Below the pieces are notes generated by a model. The model ran no database searches. It was not told the origin of the DNA and saw nothing but the letters and a program-made list of their open reading frames with translations. Made by a program: the position numbers and the translations under genes. This document shows, piece after piece, positions 6,163-16,120 of a stretch of DNA of 17,853 bases. The DNA is taken from positions 1 to 17,853 of the forward strand of contig NZ_LLZG01000075.1 of NCBI RefSeq assembly GCF_001509475.1, given 5' to 3'. Positions within the stretch are counted from its first letter, which is position 1. Each line of letters opens with the position of its first letter. Source of the stretch: Streptomyces regalis (GTDB lineage Bacteria > Actinomycetota > Actinomycetes > Streptomycetales > Streptomycetaceae).

Positions 6163-7680
6163 CTACCACTTACCCGGCGCGTAGTCCTTCAGAAAGACGC
6201 CGTACACGTCGTCGCCCGCCTCACCCCGCACGACCGGGTCGTAGACCCGCGCCGCGCCGTCGACCAGGTCGAGGGGGGCGTGGAAGCCCTCCTCGGCGAG
6301 ACGCAGCTTGTCGAAGTGGGGGCGCTCGTCGGTGATCCAGCCGGTGTCGACCGAGGTCATGAGGATGCCGTCGGTCTGGAACATCTCCTGGGCACTGGTC
6401 CGGGTGACCATGTTCATCGCGGCCTTGGCGGCGTTGGTGTTCGGGTGGCCCGCGCCCTTGTAGCCGCGGCCGAAGACGCCCTCCATCGCGGAGACGTTCA
6501 CGACGTACGCACGTCCGCTCGTCGCCTTCCCGGCGGCGTCGGCCATGGCCGGGCGGAGCTTGCTGATCAGGATGAACGGCGCCGTGTAGTTGCACAGCTG
6601 CGTCTCGAGGAGCTCCACCGGGGAGATCTGCTCGATGGTCTGCACCCAGGTGTTGGTGTCGACGACGTCGGGCACGAGGCCGCCCGCGTCGATGGCGGTG
6701 CCGTCGAGGTGGCGGGCGACGCTGGCGTTGCCCGCCACCAGGGCGAGGTCGGCGACCTGCTGGGCGTCGAGGCCGCTGATGCCGACGGGCAGCGCGGCCA
6801 GGCCGTCGACCGCGCCGGAGCCGAAGGCACCGATGACGTGGTGGGCGGGCAGCTCGCCGGCGGGCAGCGGGGCGCTCTCGCCCTCGACCAGGGCGGTGTA
6901 GGCGGACGGCAGGCGGCGGACGGTCTGCGTCGCGTTGTTGATCAGGATGTCGAGCGGGCCCGCCTCGGCGACCTGGTCGGCGAGGGCCACGGCCTGGGCC
7001 GGGTCGCGCAGGTCGATGCCGACGACCTCCAGGCGGTGCATCCAGTCAGCCGAGTCGTCCATGGCCTTGAAGCGGCGGATGGCGTCCTTGGGGAAGCGCG
7101 TGGTGATCGTCGTGTGCGCGCCGTCGCGCAGCAGCCGCAGCGCGATGTACATGCCGATCTTGGCGCGGCCGCCGGTGAGCAGGGCGCGCTTGCCGGTGAG
7201 GTCGGCGCGGGCGTCGCGCTTGCCGCGGTTCAGGCGGGCGCAGTCCGGACAGAGCTGGTGGTAGAAGTAGTCGACTTCCACGTACCGGGTCTTGCAGGTG
7301 TAGCAGGAGCGCGGGCGCTGGAGTATCCCCGCGACCCTGCCCTCCTCGGTCGCCGACGACGGGAGGATGCCCTCCGTCTCGTCGTCGATGCGCTGGGCGG
7401 AGCCGGTCGCCGTGGCCTCCGTGACCGCCTTGTCGTGCGCGGTCTTGGCGGCCCGGCGCTCCTGACGGCGGCGCTGCTTGACGGTGCGGTAGACGCCCGC
7501 GGTGGCCCGGCGCACGGCGATTGCGTCGGGGTGGTCGACCTCCAGCTTGTCGAGTTCCTCGAGCACGCCGAGGCAGACGGCCAGTCGCTCGGGGTCGATG
7601 CCAGGGCCGTTCTCGACCTCGTCACCGGGCTCGCGCACGACCTCGTCCGTCGTGGCCGAGCCTTCCTCTGTCACCGTCAT
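6163..7680 (-). CDS. SDR-like Rossmann protein with N-terminal helical region and zinc ribbon
   Basis: A 505-aa protein, twice the size of a normal SDR. Residues 1-115 are charged and partly helical, with a basic stretch near 68-78. A CxxC-x14-CxxC zinc ribbon follows (Cys126, Cys129, Cys144, Cys147). The Rossmann domain starts at about 160 with TGGRAKIG (169-176), NNAT (248-251) and the serine of NVSAMEG (Ser397). A long insertion of about 120 residues lies between NNAT and the active site. The lysine of YxxxK is Lys419, but the tyrosine position is Thr415 (HPNTNAAK), so normal SDR catalysis is doubtful. The start ATG at 7680 lies about 55 bases downstream of a good predicted promoter. No specific function can be given; a binding or regulatory NAD(P) sensor, or an unusual reductase, are both possible. 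Confidence 0.88.
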   Translation of the reverse strand: MTVTEEGSATTDEVVREPGDEVENGPGIDPERLAVCLGVLEELDKLEVDHPDAIAVRRATAGVYRTVKQRRRQERRAAKTAHDKAVTEATATGSAQRIDDETEGILPSSATEEGRVAGILQRPRSCYTCKTRYVEVDYFYHQLCPDCARLNRGKRDARADLTGKRALLTGGRAKIGMYIALRLLRDGAHTTITTRFPKDAIRRFKAMDDSADWMHRLEVVGIDLRDPAQAVALADQVAEAGPLDILINNATQTVRRLPSAYTALVEGESAPLPAGELPAHHVIGAFGSGAVDGLAALPVGISGLDAQQVADLALVAGNASVARHLDGTAIDAGGLVPDVVDTNTWVQTIEQISPVELLETQLCNYTAPFILISKLRPAMADAAGKATSGRAYVVNVSAMEGVFGRGYKGAGHPNTNAAKAAMNMVTRTSAQEMFQTDGILMTSVDTGWITDERPHFDKLRLAEEGFHAPLDLVDGAARVYDPVVRGEAGDDVYGVFLKDYAPGKW

Positions 7681-7742
7681 CGCGCTGCCGTTTCCCTGAT
7701 CACCCGCGCGGCGCTCCGACCGCGTCCGCTTTCGAACGGGGA

Positions 7743-7772
7743 ATTGTACGGAGCACCGGGCCGGTCCTCCAA
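7743..7772 (-). promoter_or_regulatory. Predicted sigma70-type promoter for the zinc-ribbon SDR gene
   Basis: Minus-strand TTGGAG (7767-7772) and TACAAT (7743-7748) are separated by 18 bases, a good HrdB-type match in a GC-rich background. The predicted start would leave an mRNA leader of about 55 bases before the ATG at 7680. A GCCGGT/ACCGGC inverted repeat (7760-7765 and 7775-7780) straddles the -35 and could be an operator or the end of the upstream WS/DGAT transcript. Confidence 0.55.
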
Positions 7773-7803
7773 AAACCGGCGGACGGGCCAGGGGAAAGAG
7801 GGC

Positions 7804-9141
7804 TCAGGGAGCGCAGGCGGTGATCAGCGCCGCTACCTCCTCGGACAGGGCATGGGCGAGGACGTCGAGGTCCGGTACGGCCTCGGCGTCGGCGACGAGG
7901 CCGTAGTGGACGCGTCCGCGGTACGTCGAGATGGCCACCGCGAGGGACTGGCCTCGCGCCAGCGGGGCGAAGGGGTAGACCTCGGTGACCGGGTGGCCGC
8001 CGAGCTTCAGGGCGATGCCGGGCAGCGGCACGCTGGTGACCAGGATGTCGAACCAGAGCCGGGCGGCCTGGCCGACCAGCGGTCCGCCGAGCCGGTGGCC
8101 GAGCGCCGGCACGTGATCGGCGAGCAGGGCGACGGCGCCGGCGCCCCGGTTGGGGCCGGCGTCCTTGTTGCGGTCCATGGCGGTACGGACCGTGGCCAGG
8201 CGGCGCAGCGGGTCGGGGTCGTCGACCGGAAGCCGTATCAAGTAGCCGGAGAGCCGGTTGCCCTGCGGGTGCGCGGTGCGCGGGCGGCGCTTGGAGACGG
8301 GGATCAGGGCGCGGGGCGCGACGCCTTCGCTGCCGTCGCCGCGTGCGTCGAGCCAGCGGCGCAGGGCGCCCGCGACGACCGCGATGAGGACGTCGTTGAC
8401 GGTGCCGCCGACGGCCTTGCGGATCACGTGGACGTCGTCGATGTCGACCACGACTCCGGCGGTACGGCGGGTGCCGCTCGGCTCCGCGGTCAGCGCGGAC
8501 GACGAGCGCACGCCCAGGGTGGACACGGCGACGGAGGCGCCGATGTCAAGGGCCCGGCCCACGTCGGACACGGCGCCGCGCAGCAGCCCCGGCAGCTTGC
8601 GCACCTCCGGAAGGAGACCGCGCCGGGGCTCCTCGGGGCGGGGCCGCCGCGCGGGCAGGTCCATCGGGTCCAGCACGGCGGCGGCGAGGGTCAGCGCCCG
8701 CAGCCCGTCGGCGAGGGCGTGGTGGAACTTGAACAGCACGGCGAAGGACACGCCGTCCTCCCCCGGCAGCACATGCGCCTCCCACGGCGGCCGGCCGCGC
8801 TCCAGCGGGCGCTCCATGAGCCGGCCCGCCACCGCCTGGAAGTCGGCGGTCGGGGCGTGCAGCCGGACATGGTTCAGGGGGTCGAAGTCCGGCGCCGGCT
8901 CGCGGGCCGCACCACCGAACGAGAACGGCTGGAGGAGGTCCAGCGGCTGCCAGGCGTCACGGATGCGCATCCGCAGTCCCGGCACCGCGGCGGCGCGGGC
9001 CGCGAGCAGGTCGGCCGCGTGGGCGCCCGCGGTGGGCGAGTGCGCCGCGAACACGCCGAGCGCGCCCAGGTGCATGGGATGTTCGGCGGACTCGATGTTC
9101 CAGAACGCCAGGTCGAGAGGTGCGAGCAGGTCAGAAGTCAA
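7804..9141 (-). CDS. WS/DGAT family O-acyltransferase (wax ester/triacylglycerol synthase type)
   Basis: Acyl-CoA-dependent acyltransferase that esterifies an alcohol or diacylglycerol at the membrane, part of storage-lipid synthesis in actinomycetes. At 445 aa it has the family's normal length. The start is a TTG at 9141 with GAGG about nine bases upstream; the N-terminus (LLAPLDLAFWNIESAEHPMHLGAL) matches the conserved opening of the family. The catalytic HHxxxDG motif is HHALADG (140-146), preceded by the PLxRxRPxWE block as RPLERGRPPWE (111-121). The C-terminal half has the NDV-type motif (VNDVLIAVVAGALRRWL) and the VPLPG segment. All active-site residues are present. A promoter should lie in 9142-9240, which is fairly AT-rich, but I cannot choose a hexamer pair with confidence. 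Its exact acceptor alcohol cannot be predicted. Confidence 0.93.
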   Translation of the reverse strand: MTSDLLAPLDLAFWNIESAEHPMHLGALGVFAAHSPTAGAHAADLLAARAAAVPGLRMRIRDAWQPLDLLQPFSFGGAAREPAPDFDPLNHVRLHAPTADFQAVAGRLMERPLERGRPPWEAHVLPGEDGVSFAVLFKFHHALADGLRALTLAAAVLDPMDLPARRPRPEEPRRGLLPEVRKLPGLLRGAVSDVGRALDIGASVAVSTLGVRSSSALTAEPSGTRRTAGVVVDIDDVHVIRKAVGGTVNDVLIAVVAGALRRWLDARGDGSEGVAPRALIPVSKRRPRTAHPQGNRLSGYLIRLPVDDPDPLRRLATVRTAMDRNKDAGPNRGAGAVALLADHVPALGHRLGGPLVGQAARLWFDILVTSVPLPGIALKLGGHPVTEVYPFAPLARGQSLAVAISTYRGRVHYGLVADAEAVPDLDVLAHALSEEVAALITACAP

Positions 9142-9240
9142 TGGCTTGCCTCGCGTCGACGACGGGTGGATCAGCAGTCAATCGCCCTGAAGCGATTACG
9201 GTCAAGTACGATCAAGCTACGCACAGTTAACAGCAGATTA

Positions 9241-9270
9241 AGTCCCACCCCTTGCGAAAGGGGCGGGACT
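9241..9270 (-). terminator. Strong hairpin terminator after the SPW-repeat gene
   Basis: A thirteen-pair stem with a four-base loop: AGTCCC-x-CCCCTT (9241-9253), GCGA, AAGGGG-x-GGGACT (9258-9270). The single non-Watson-Crick position is A/C on the plus strand but G-U in the minus-strand RNA. The structure is therefore perfect only in the minus-strand transcript, which supports termination of the SPW gene 118 bases upstream. It is followed by TTAATCTGCTGTT on that strand. Confidence 0.75.
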
Positions 9271-9387
9271 CATGGTGCATATGAGGTCAGTGCAGCACGG
9301 GTAGCGGCACCGGGCATCCCGTGGGTGTCACCCGGGAGGCGTCATACAACCCTCGTGTGCGACAGAGGCAGGAACGGTTGCCGGGCC

Positions 9388-9915
9388 TCAGGAACCCTGG
9401 CCTCCTTCGTACGGCGCGGCTTGCTCACCTTGGTACGGGGCGGCTTGGTACGGTGCGGCCCGCCGACCACGCGGTCGGCGTGCGCCGACCGCCGCCACGA
9501 CGCTGGCAGCGATGCCCAGCACGAGGGCGAACGCGCCCACGAGGGCGTTGTTGACCACGGACTTCGTGGTGTCGACGTTCCCCGCGACCACCCACTGCGA
9601 AATGATCGTCCACAGTCCGAGTGCACAGCCGGCCCACGCCATGCTGTGCGTCCGTTCATAAGCCCGGCCGAAGCCACCGCTCATGAGCAGCGCGTAGGCG
9701 ATACCTACGATCAGGTTGTTGACGGTCAGGGTCTGCAGGTTGTTGAACCCGACGACCCAGGGAGAGATGGCGATGTACGCACCCGTGAGCACTGCCAACG
9801 CTTCTATGGCCTGCACACCCAGTGTGGTCGTGGCGCGCTCCGCCCTCTCGTGACGGTCTCGCATTTCGACGATGTCCGGATGGGTCTCCATCGTCGGTCG
9901 GGGAGTGGTGGTCAC
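9388..9915 (-). CDS. SPW-repeat integral membrane protein
   Basis: Small four-helix membrane protein of the SPW-repeat family, whose function is not established. I chose the GTG at 9915 (175 aa) because AGGAGG sits at ideal spacing before it; the alternative in-frame GTG (9924) and ATG (9921) are too close to that site. Residues 1-30 are charged and cytoplasmic-looking. Hydrophobic helices lie near 33-53, 63-79, 92-110 and 119-145, in two repeats: the first has ISPWVVGF (50-57), and in the second the signature is ISQWVVAGN, with Gln replacing Pro. The tail is basic (ARRPRGRR) and then carries three AAPY[QE] units. The gene has a structured leader upstream and a strong terminator downstream, so it looks monocistronic. 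Confidence 0.9.
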   Translation of the reverse strand: MTTTPRPTMETHPDIVEMRDRHERAERATTTLGVQAIEALAVLTGAYIAISPWVVGFNNLQTLTVNNLIVGIAYALLMSGGFGRAYERTHSMAWAGCALGLWTIISQWVVAGNVDTTKSVVNNALVGAFALVLGIAASVVAAVGARRPRGRRAAPYQAAPYQGEQAAPYEGGQGS

Positions 9916-9929
9916 TCCCATCACCTCCT

Positions 9930-9979
9930 GGGGCTAACGGCGCTCTTTCAGCCCCACGGCTACCCCCGACTTGTGGGGC
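9930..9979 (-). promoter_or_regulatory. Structured leader with two mutually exclusive hairpins ahead of the SPW gene
   Basis: In the minus-strand RNA, GCCCCAC (9979-9973) can pair with GTGGGGC (9957-9951). The overlapping AGCCCC/GGGGCT pair (9950-9955 with 9930-9935) uses some of the same bases and abuts the AGGAGG ribosome-binding site. Only one can form at a time. This could be an attenuator-like leader, or simply the terminator of the upstream glgC gene (stop at 10036) next to a chance repeat. Confidence 0.4.
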
Positions 9980-10035
9980 AATTACCAGCATAGGACGAAA
10001 TGACCACCGAAACCCGCGGGGGTGACCGGCCGCCC

Positions 10036-11256
10036 CTACGACACCCGCTGCCCCTTCCCCAGCGCGATCACGCCCCCCTTGGAGACGGTGTACAGCTCCG
10101 CGTCCCGCTCCGGGTTGACGCCGATCGTCGCGCCCGGGGGCACCTCGACGTTCTTGTCGAGTACGGCGCCTCGCACCACCGCGCCCCGCCCGATGCGCAC
10201 GTTGTCGTGCAGTACCGCCCCCTGCACCACCGCACCGGGGTCGACCACCACTCCCGGCGACAGCACGGACCGCGTGACCTGCCCGCGTATGAGGCAGCCG
10301 GCGCTGATGATGGACTCGCTGGCCATGCCGCCCGCGTTGAAGCGGGCCGGGGAGAGCTGGTTGGAGTGGGTGTAAATGGGCCACTGACGGTTGTAGAGGT
10401 TGAAGGCGGGGCGCTCGGCGATGAGGTCCATGTGGGCGTCGTAGTACGCGTCCAGGGTGCCGACGTCCCGCCAGTAGCCCCGGTCGCGGTTGGTCTCGCC
10501 GGGGACGTGGTTGGCGCTGAAGTCGTAGAGCTGGGCCTCGCCCCGGTCGGTGAGCTGGGGCAGGATCGAACCGCCCATGTCGTGCACGGAGTTCTCGTCC
10601 TCGGCGTCCCGCTGGAGCGTCTCGACGAGGGTCTTGGTGGTGAAGATGTAGTTGCCCATCGAGGCGAAGACGGTCTCCGGGTCGTCCGGGAGGCCGGGCG
10701 GGTCGGCGGGCTTCTCCAGAAAGCGCTCCACGGTCAGGCCGTCCGAGCCGGGGCTGATCACGCCGAAGGACGACGATTCGCCCCGCGGCACGCGGATGCC
10801 CGCCACCGTCACGCCCGCGCCCGCCTCGATGTGCTGGGCGAGCATCTGGCGCGGGTCCATGCGGTACACGTGGTCGGCGCCGAACACCGCGACGTACTCG
10901 GGGCGTTCGTCGTAGATGAGGTTCAGGGACTGCAGGATCGCGTCCGCGCTGCCCAGGTACCAGCGCGGGCCGAGCCGCTGCTGGGCCGGGACCGGGGTGA
11001 CGTAGTTGCCGAGCAGGCTGGACATGCGCCAGGTCGTGGTGATGTGCCGGTCCAGCGAGTGCGACTTGTACTGCGTGAGGACGCAGATGCGCAGGATGTC
11101 GGCATTGACGAGGTTGGAGAGGACGAAGTCGACGAGGCGATACGTTCCTCCGAAGGTGACCGCGGGTTTCGCGCGGTCCGCGGTCAGGGGCATCAGGCGC
11201 TTGCCTTCTCCGCCCGCCAGTACGATTCCGAGCACCGAAGGTCCGCCACGACGCAT
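10036..11256 (-). CDS. glgC: Glucose-1-phosphate adenylyltransferase (ADP-glucose pyrophosphorylase)
   Basis: Makes ADP-glucose from glucose-1-phosphate and ATP in the cytoplasm, the committed step for bacterial glycogen and, in actinobacteria, for maltose-1-phosphate. The ATG at 11256 gives 406 aa and has GAGGGGAG upstream; an in-frame GTG five codons earlier overlaps that site. The nucleotide-binding motif GGEGKRL is at 15-21 and [17 protein letters not shown] at 28-44. The catalytic segment GADHVYRMD is at 126-134, the glucose-1-phosphate site FLEKP at 179-183 and YWRDVGT at 261-267. The C-terminal third has the hexapeptide left-handed beta-helix pattern ([20 protein letters not shown]). 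Length and motifs are fully canonical. It follows glgA on the same strand with 51 bases between, so they form an operon. Confidence 0.97.
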   Translation of the reverse strand: MRRGGPSVLGIVLAGGEGKRLMPLTADRAKPAVTFGGTYRLVDFVLSNLVNADILRICVLTQYKSHSLDRHITTTWRMSSLLGNYVTPVPAQQRLGPRWYLGSADAILQSLNLIYDERPEYVAVFGADHVYRMDPRQMLAQHIEAGAGVTVAGIRVPRGESSSFGVISPGSDGLTVERFLEKPADPPGLPDDPETVFASMGNYIFTTKTLVETLQRDAEDENSVHDMGGSILPQLTDRGEAQLYDFSANHVPGETNRDRGYWRDVGTLDAYYDAHMDLIAERPAFNLYNRQWPIYTHSNQLSPARFNAGGMASESIISAGCLIRGQVTRSVLSPGVVVDPGAVVQGAVLHDNVRIGRGAVVRGAVLDKNVEVPPGATIGVNPERDAELYTVSKGGVIALGKGQRVS

Positions 11257-11307
11257 GGCCGCTCCCCTCACCGTGGTTGATGCCAGCCTGCCCCTGTGTA
11301 GCGCGCG

Positions 11308-12468
11308 CTAAGCCTGTTTGAGGATCTCCCCGTAGAGCCGGACCGTCCGCCGCGCCACCGCGTCCCAGCCGAACTCCCCCACGGCGCGCTCCCGTCCGGC
11401 CTCGCCCATCCGGCGGGCGGTCTCCGGGTCGCCGATCACCGAGTCCAGCGCCCGCGCGAGTCCTGCCTCGAAAGCCTCGAAGTCGTCGTCCAGCGGGACG
11501 AGCAGGCCCGTCTTGCCGTCGTCGACGACCTCGGGAATGCCGCCGACGTGCGAGGCCACCACGGGGGTTCCGCAGGCCATCGCCTCCAGGTTGACGATGC
11601 CGAGGGGTTCGTACACCGAGGGGCAGACGAACGCGGCGGCGTGCGTGAGGAGTTGGATCACTTCCGGGCGCGGCAGCATCTGCGGGATCCAGTGCACGCC
11701 CTCACGGACCTGGCTGAGCTCCTGGTAGAGGTCGCGGAACTCCTGGTCGATCTCGGGGGTGTCGGGTGCGCCGGCGCACAGGACGACCTGCGCGGCCGGG
11801 TCGATGTTCCGTACCGCGCGCAGCAGATGGGGCACGCCCTTCTGGCGGGTGATGCGGCCGACGAACAGCACGTACGGGCGGTCGGCGTCGAGGCCGAAGC
11901 GTGCGAGGACGTCGGTGCGGTGGTCGGGCCGGTACAGGGTGGTGTCGATGCCGTTGTGCACGATGTGGACCCGGTCGGGGTCCAGCGTCGGATAGCAGCT
12001 GAGGATGTCCTCGCGCATGGCCCCGGAGACGGCGATCACCGCGTCGGCGGCCTCGATCGCGGTGCGCTCGGCCCAGCTGGACAGGGCGTATCCGCCGCCG
12101 AGTTGCTCGGCCTTCCAGGGCCGCAGGGGCTCCAGGGAGTGGGCGGTCATCACATGCGGGATGCCGTACAGGAGCTTGCCGAAGTGGCCGGCGAGATTGG
12201 CGTACCAGGTGTGGGAGTGGACGAGTTCACGGCCCTGGAGGCCGGCGGCCATGGCCAGGTCCACCGAGAAGGTGCGCAGCGCGTCGTTGGCGGTGTCCAG
12301 CGCGGACCAGGGGCGGTGACGCAGCACGCCCACCGCGCGGCCCTCGCCCCAGCAGTGCACCTCCAGGTCGACGAGATCCCTCAACTCCCGGGCGAGGAAC
12401 TCGACATGAACGCCTGCGCCGCCGTACACGTCCGGCGGGTACTCCCGGGTCAGTAGTCCCACTCGCAC
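11308..12468 (-). CDS. glgA: Actinobacterial glycogen synthase / maltose-1-phosphate synthase (GT4 type)
   Basis: Retaining GT-B glycosyltransferase using ADP-glucose. The mycobacterial homologue of this actinobacterial type (GlgM) makes maltose-1-phosphate for the GlgE pathway, so glgM is an equally good name. I chose the GTG at 12468 (386 aa): it has GGGGG just upstream and gives the canonical opening VRVGLLTREYPPDVYGGAGVH. Longer in-frame starts at 12507 and beyond lack a Shine-Dalgarno and overlap the preceding gene. The glycine loop is GGAGVH (16-21), the phosphate-binding residues are Arg205 and Lys210 in GRITRQKG, and the E-x7-E motif is EPLGIVNLE (Glu287, Glu295). The neighbouring glgC supplies the substrate. 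The FhuF-like gene ends 41 bases upstream, so transcription may begin before it. Confidence 0.95.
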   Translation of the reverse strand: MRVGLLTREYPPDVYGGAGVHVEFLARELRDLVDLEVHCWGEGRAVGVLRHRPWSALDTANDALRTFSVDLAMAAGLQGRELVHSHTWYANLAGHFGKLLYGIPHVMTAHSLEPLRPWKAEQLGGGYALSSWAERTAIEAADAVIAVSGAMREDILSCYPTLDPDRVHIVHNGIDTTLYRPDHRTDVLARFGLDADRPYVLFVGRITRQKGVPHLLRAVRNIDPAAQVVLCAGAPDTPEIDQEFRDLYQELSQVREGVHWIPQMLPRPEVIQLLTHAAAFVCPSVYEPLGIVNLEAMACGTPVVASHVGGIPEVVDDGKTGLLVPLDDDFEAFEAGLARALDSVIGDPETARRMGEAGRERAVGEFGWDAVARRTVRLYGEILKQA

Positions 12469-12509
12469 CCGGAACCCCCTGTTCTCAGCGGCTGGTTGCC
12501 CTTTCATGG

Positions 12510-13289
12510 TCACCCAGATGGGGCGCGTGGGGAAGAGCGCGGGGGTCGTGTGAAGCAACAGTCACCACATACGCCGCCGCCCGGCACACGGTAGTAGAGG
12601 CAACAGCTGCGGCGCCGGAACGCGGTTCCGGTGAGGGTGCCGGTGCCGGCGAGGAGGGGATGGCCGAGGAGTTCCGCGGTCAGGGCGCGGGCCCGGGCGG
12701 CGGTGTCCGTACGGCCGCCCGCGCGTGCCCACTGGTCCAGTTGCCGGGCCGCTCCCGCGAGGGCGGATCCGGCGTTGCCCCACAGCAGGCCGGCCGCGAC
12801 GCGGTACCGGGTGCGCAGGGCGGCGGTCAGCGGCTGAAGGTGTCCGTGCAGGACGACGTCGGCGAGGGTCGCCGGGTCCGGGGGCAGCGGGCGCACCTCG
12901 GTGAGCCACAGGTCGTCGGGGGCGCTGCCGTCGGGGTCCCAGTGCAGCAACCGCGGGTCGAGGTCGGGGACGCTGCCGTACAGGGCGGCGCAGCCGAGCG
13001 TCACCGACCACAGACGGGCCGCGAGGCCCTGCTGGGCCACGGAGGCGGCGATCCGCAACTCGGGGGCGCGCAGGGCGTTCGCGACTTTCCGGACGCGGAC
13101 CCCCAGGGGATCTGCCAGGGGAATTCCCTGGGGATTTCCCAGGGGATCCGATGCGGTTTCCGCGTACGCCTCCGCCAGGGTCGGAAGTGGCCGAAGTGCT
13201 GTCCCTGGTGTGCGTAGTACGAAGAAGCCGCCGAGCGGGCGGAGCGCGGCGAGATCGGGGTCGAGGTCCACGAAAAGCAGTAGTACCAA
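12510..13289 (-). CDS. FhuF-like (2Fe-2S) protein, putative ferric-siderophore reductase family
   Basis: The C-terminus carries the FhuF-type iron-sulfur signature: Cys229-Cys230, then CGDCC with Cys241 and Cys244, in RRSCCLYYRVPGGGVCGDCCF. Upstream is the family's conserved WGNAGSALAGA helix (170-180). FhuF-family proteins reduce ferric iron in siderophores in the cytoplasm. The frame is closed just upstream by a stop, so the start must be the TTG at 13289 (259 aa) or the GTG at 13271 (253 aa). Neither has a strong ribosome-binding site. Residues 48-63 are a four-unit tetrapeptide repeat from a 4 x 12-bp tandem duplication. The gene ends 41 bases before glgA with no evident terminator, suggesting joint transcription. 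No iron box is visible upstream, which weakens a simple siderophore-uptake role. Confidence 0.87.
   Translation of the reverse strand: MVLLLFVDLDPDLAALRPLGGFFVLRTPGTALRPLPTLAEAYAETASDPLGNPQGIPLADPLGVRVRKVANALRAPELRIAASVAQQGLAARLWSVTLGCAALYGSVPDLDPRLLHWDPDGSAPDDLWLTEVRPLPPDPATLADVVLHGHLQPLTAALRTRYRVAAGLLWGNAGSALAGAARQLDQWARAGGRTDTAARARALTAELLGHPLLAGTGTLTGTAFRRRSCCLYYRVPGGGVCGDCCFTRPPRSSPRAPSG
13101..13148 (-). repeat. Four-copy 12-bp in-frame tandem repeat inside the FhuF-like gene
   Basis: Read on the coding strand, the four units run GATCCCCTGGGA, AATCCCCAGGGA, ATTCCCCTGGCA, GATCCCCTGGGG (13148 down to 13101). They encode DPLG, NPQG, IPLA and DPLG. The period is a multiple of three, so copy-number change would not break the frame. 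It lies in the N-terminal part before the conserved domain, probably a flexible linker. Confidence 0.85.
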
Positions 13290-13498
13290 GGCCCGTCAGG
13301 GTTATCACCTGCGGGTCTCCCCCCGGGTCCCCCGCCTTGGGGATGAGGCCGTCGCCGTAATACTCCATCGGCAGTACGACACAGTGCGTGCTCTGGTACG
13401 ACGACGGGAAGAGGTTTTCGAGGCATCGTGTTGATTATGGAAGCCGACCGATCGCCGCGCCGGGGTCACCGCCCCCGCCTCACGCAGAGGAGCAGCCG

Positions 13499-15851
<2,353 letters not shown>

Positions 15852-15877
15852 TCAGGAGGGGCAAAAGTAAGCGCTGC

Positions 15878-15916
15878 GAACAGGCCATGACAAGACGGCA
15901 ATTCAGCCGCCTGTTC
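15878..15916 (-). promoter_or_regulatory. Hairpin in the leader of the wall-hydrolase gene
   Basis: GAACAGGC (15878-15885) and GCCTGTTC (15909-15916) form a perfect eight-pair outer stem. A smaller CGGC/GCCG stem (15896-15899 with 15906-15909) lies within or competes with it. The structure is 50-90 bases upstream of the start codon on the minus strand. It could be part of an RNA leader or an operator dyad; no known riboswitch class is recognised. Confidence 0.35.
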
Positions 15917-16120
15917 ACGCCAAGTGGCGAGGAATCGGCGCACGTTGCCCGGCGCCCGGTACGGCTGAGTGCGGCGGGGCCTTCTGTGCGTATCTGCCTG
16001 CGCGACATCGAGCCACCCGGATGTGCGGTCGGAGTTCCGGCACGTCAGGATGGACGATGGGGCAATACTGGCGGGCATGACCGGCACCGCTGTTATATCG
16101 AGGTCACTAGGAGCCAACGC

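Noticed and set aside
5302..9993. Open frame of 1563 codons on the plus strand
   Set aside because: It runs antisense through the zinc-ribbon SDR, WS/DGAT and SPW genes and overlaps the real SDR in another frame. Its product is low-complexity Arg/Gly/Val-rich, as expected for a GC-rich shadow frame.
13290..13426. Upstream coding extension of the FhuF-like gene in another frame (MEYYGDGLIPKAG...)
   Set aside because: It would need a frameshift to join. The FhuF frame is closed by a stop just before 13289, and nothing in the sequence marks a slippage site.
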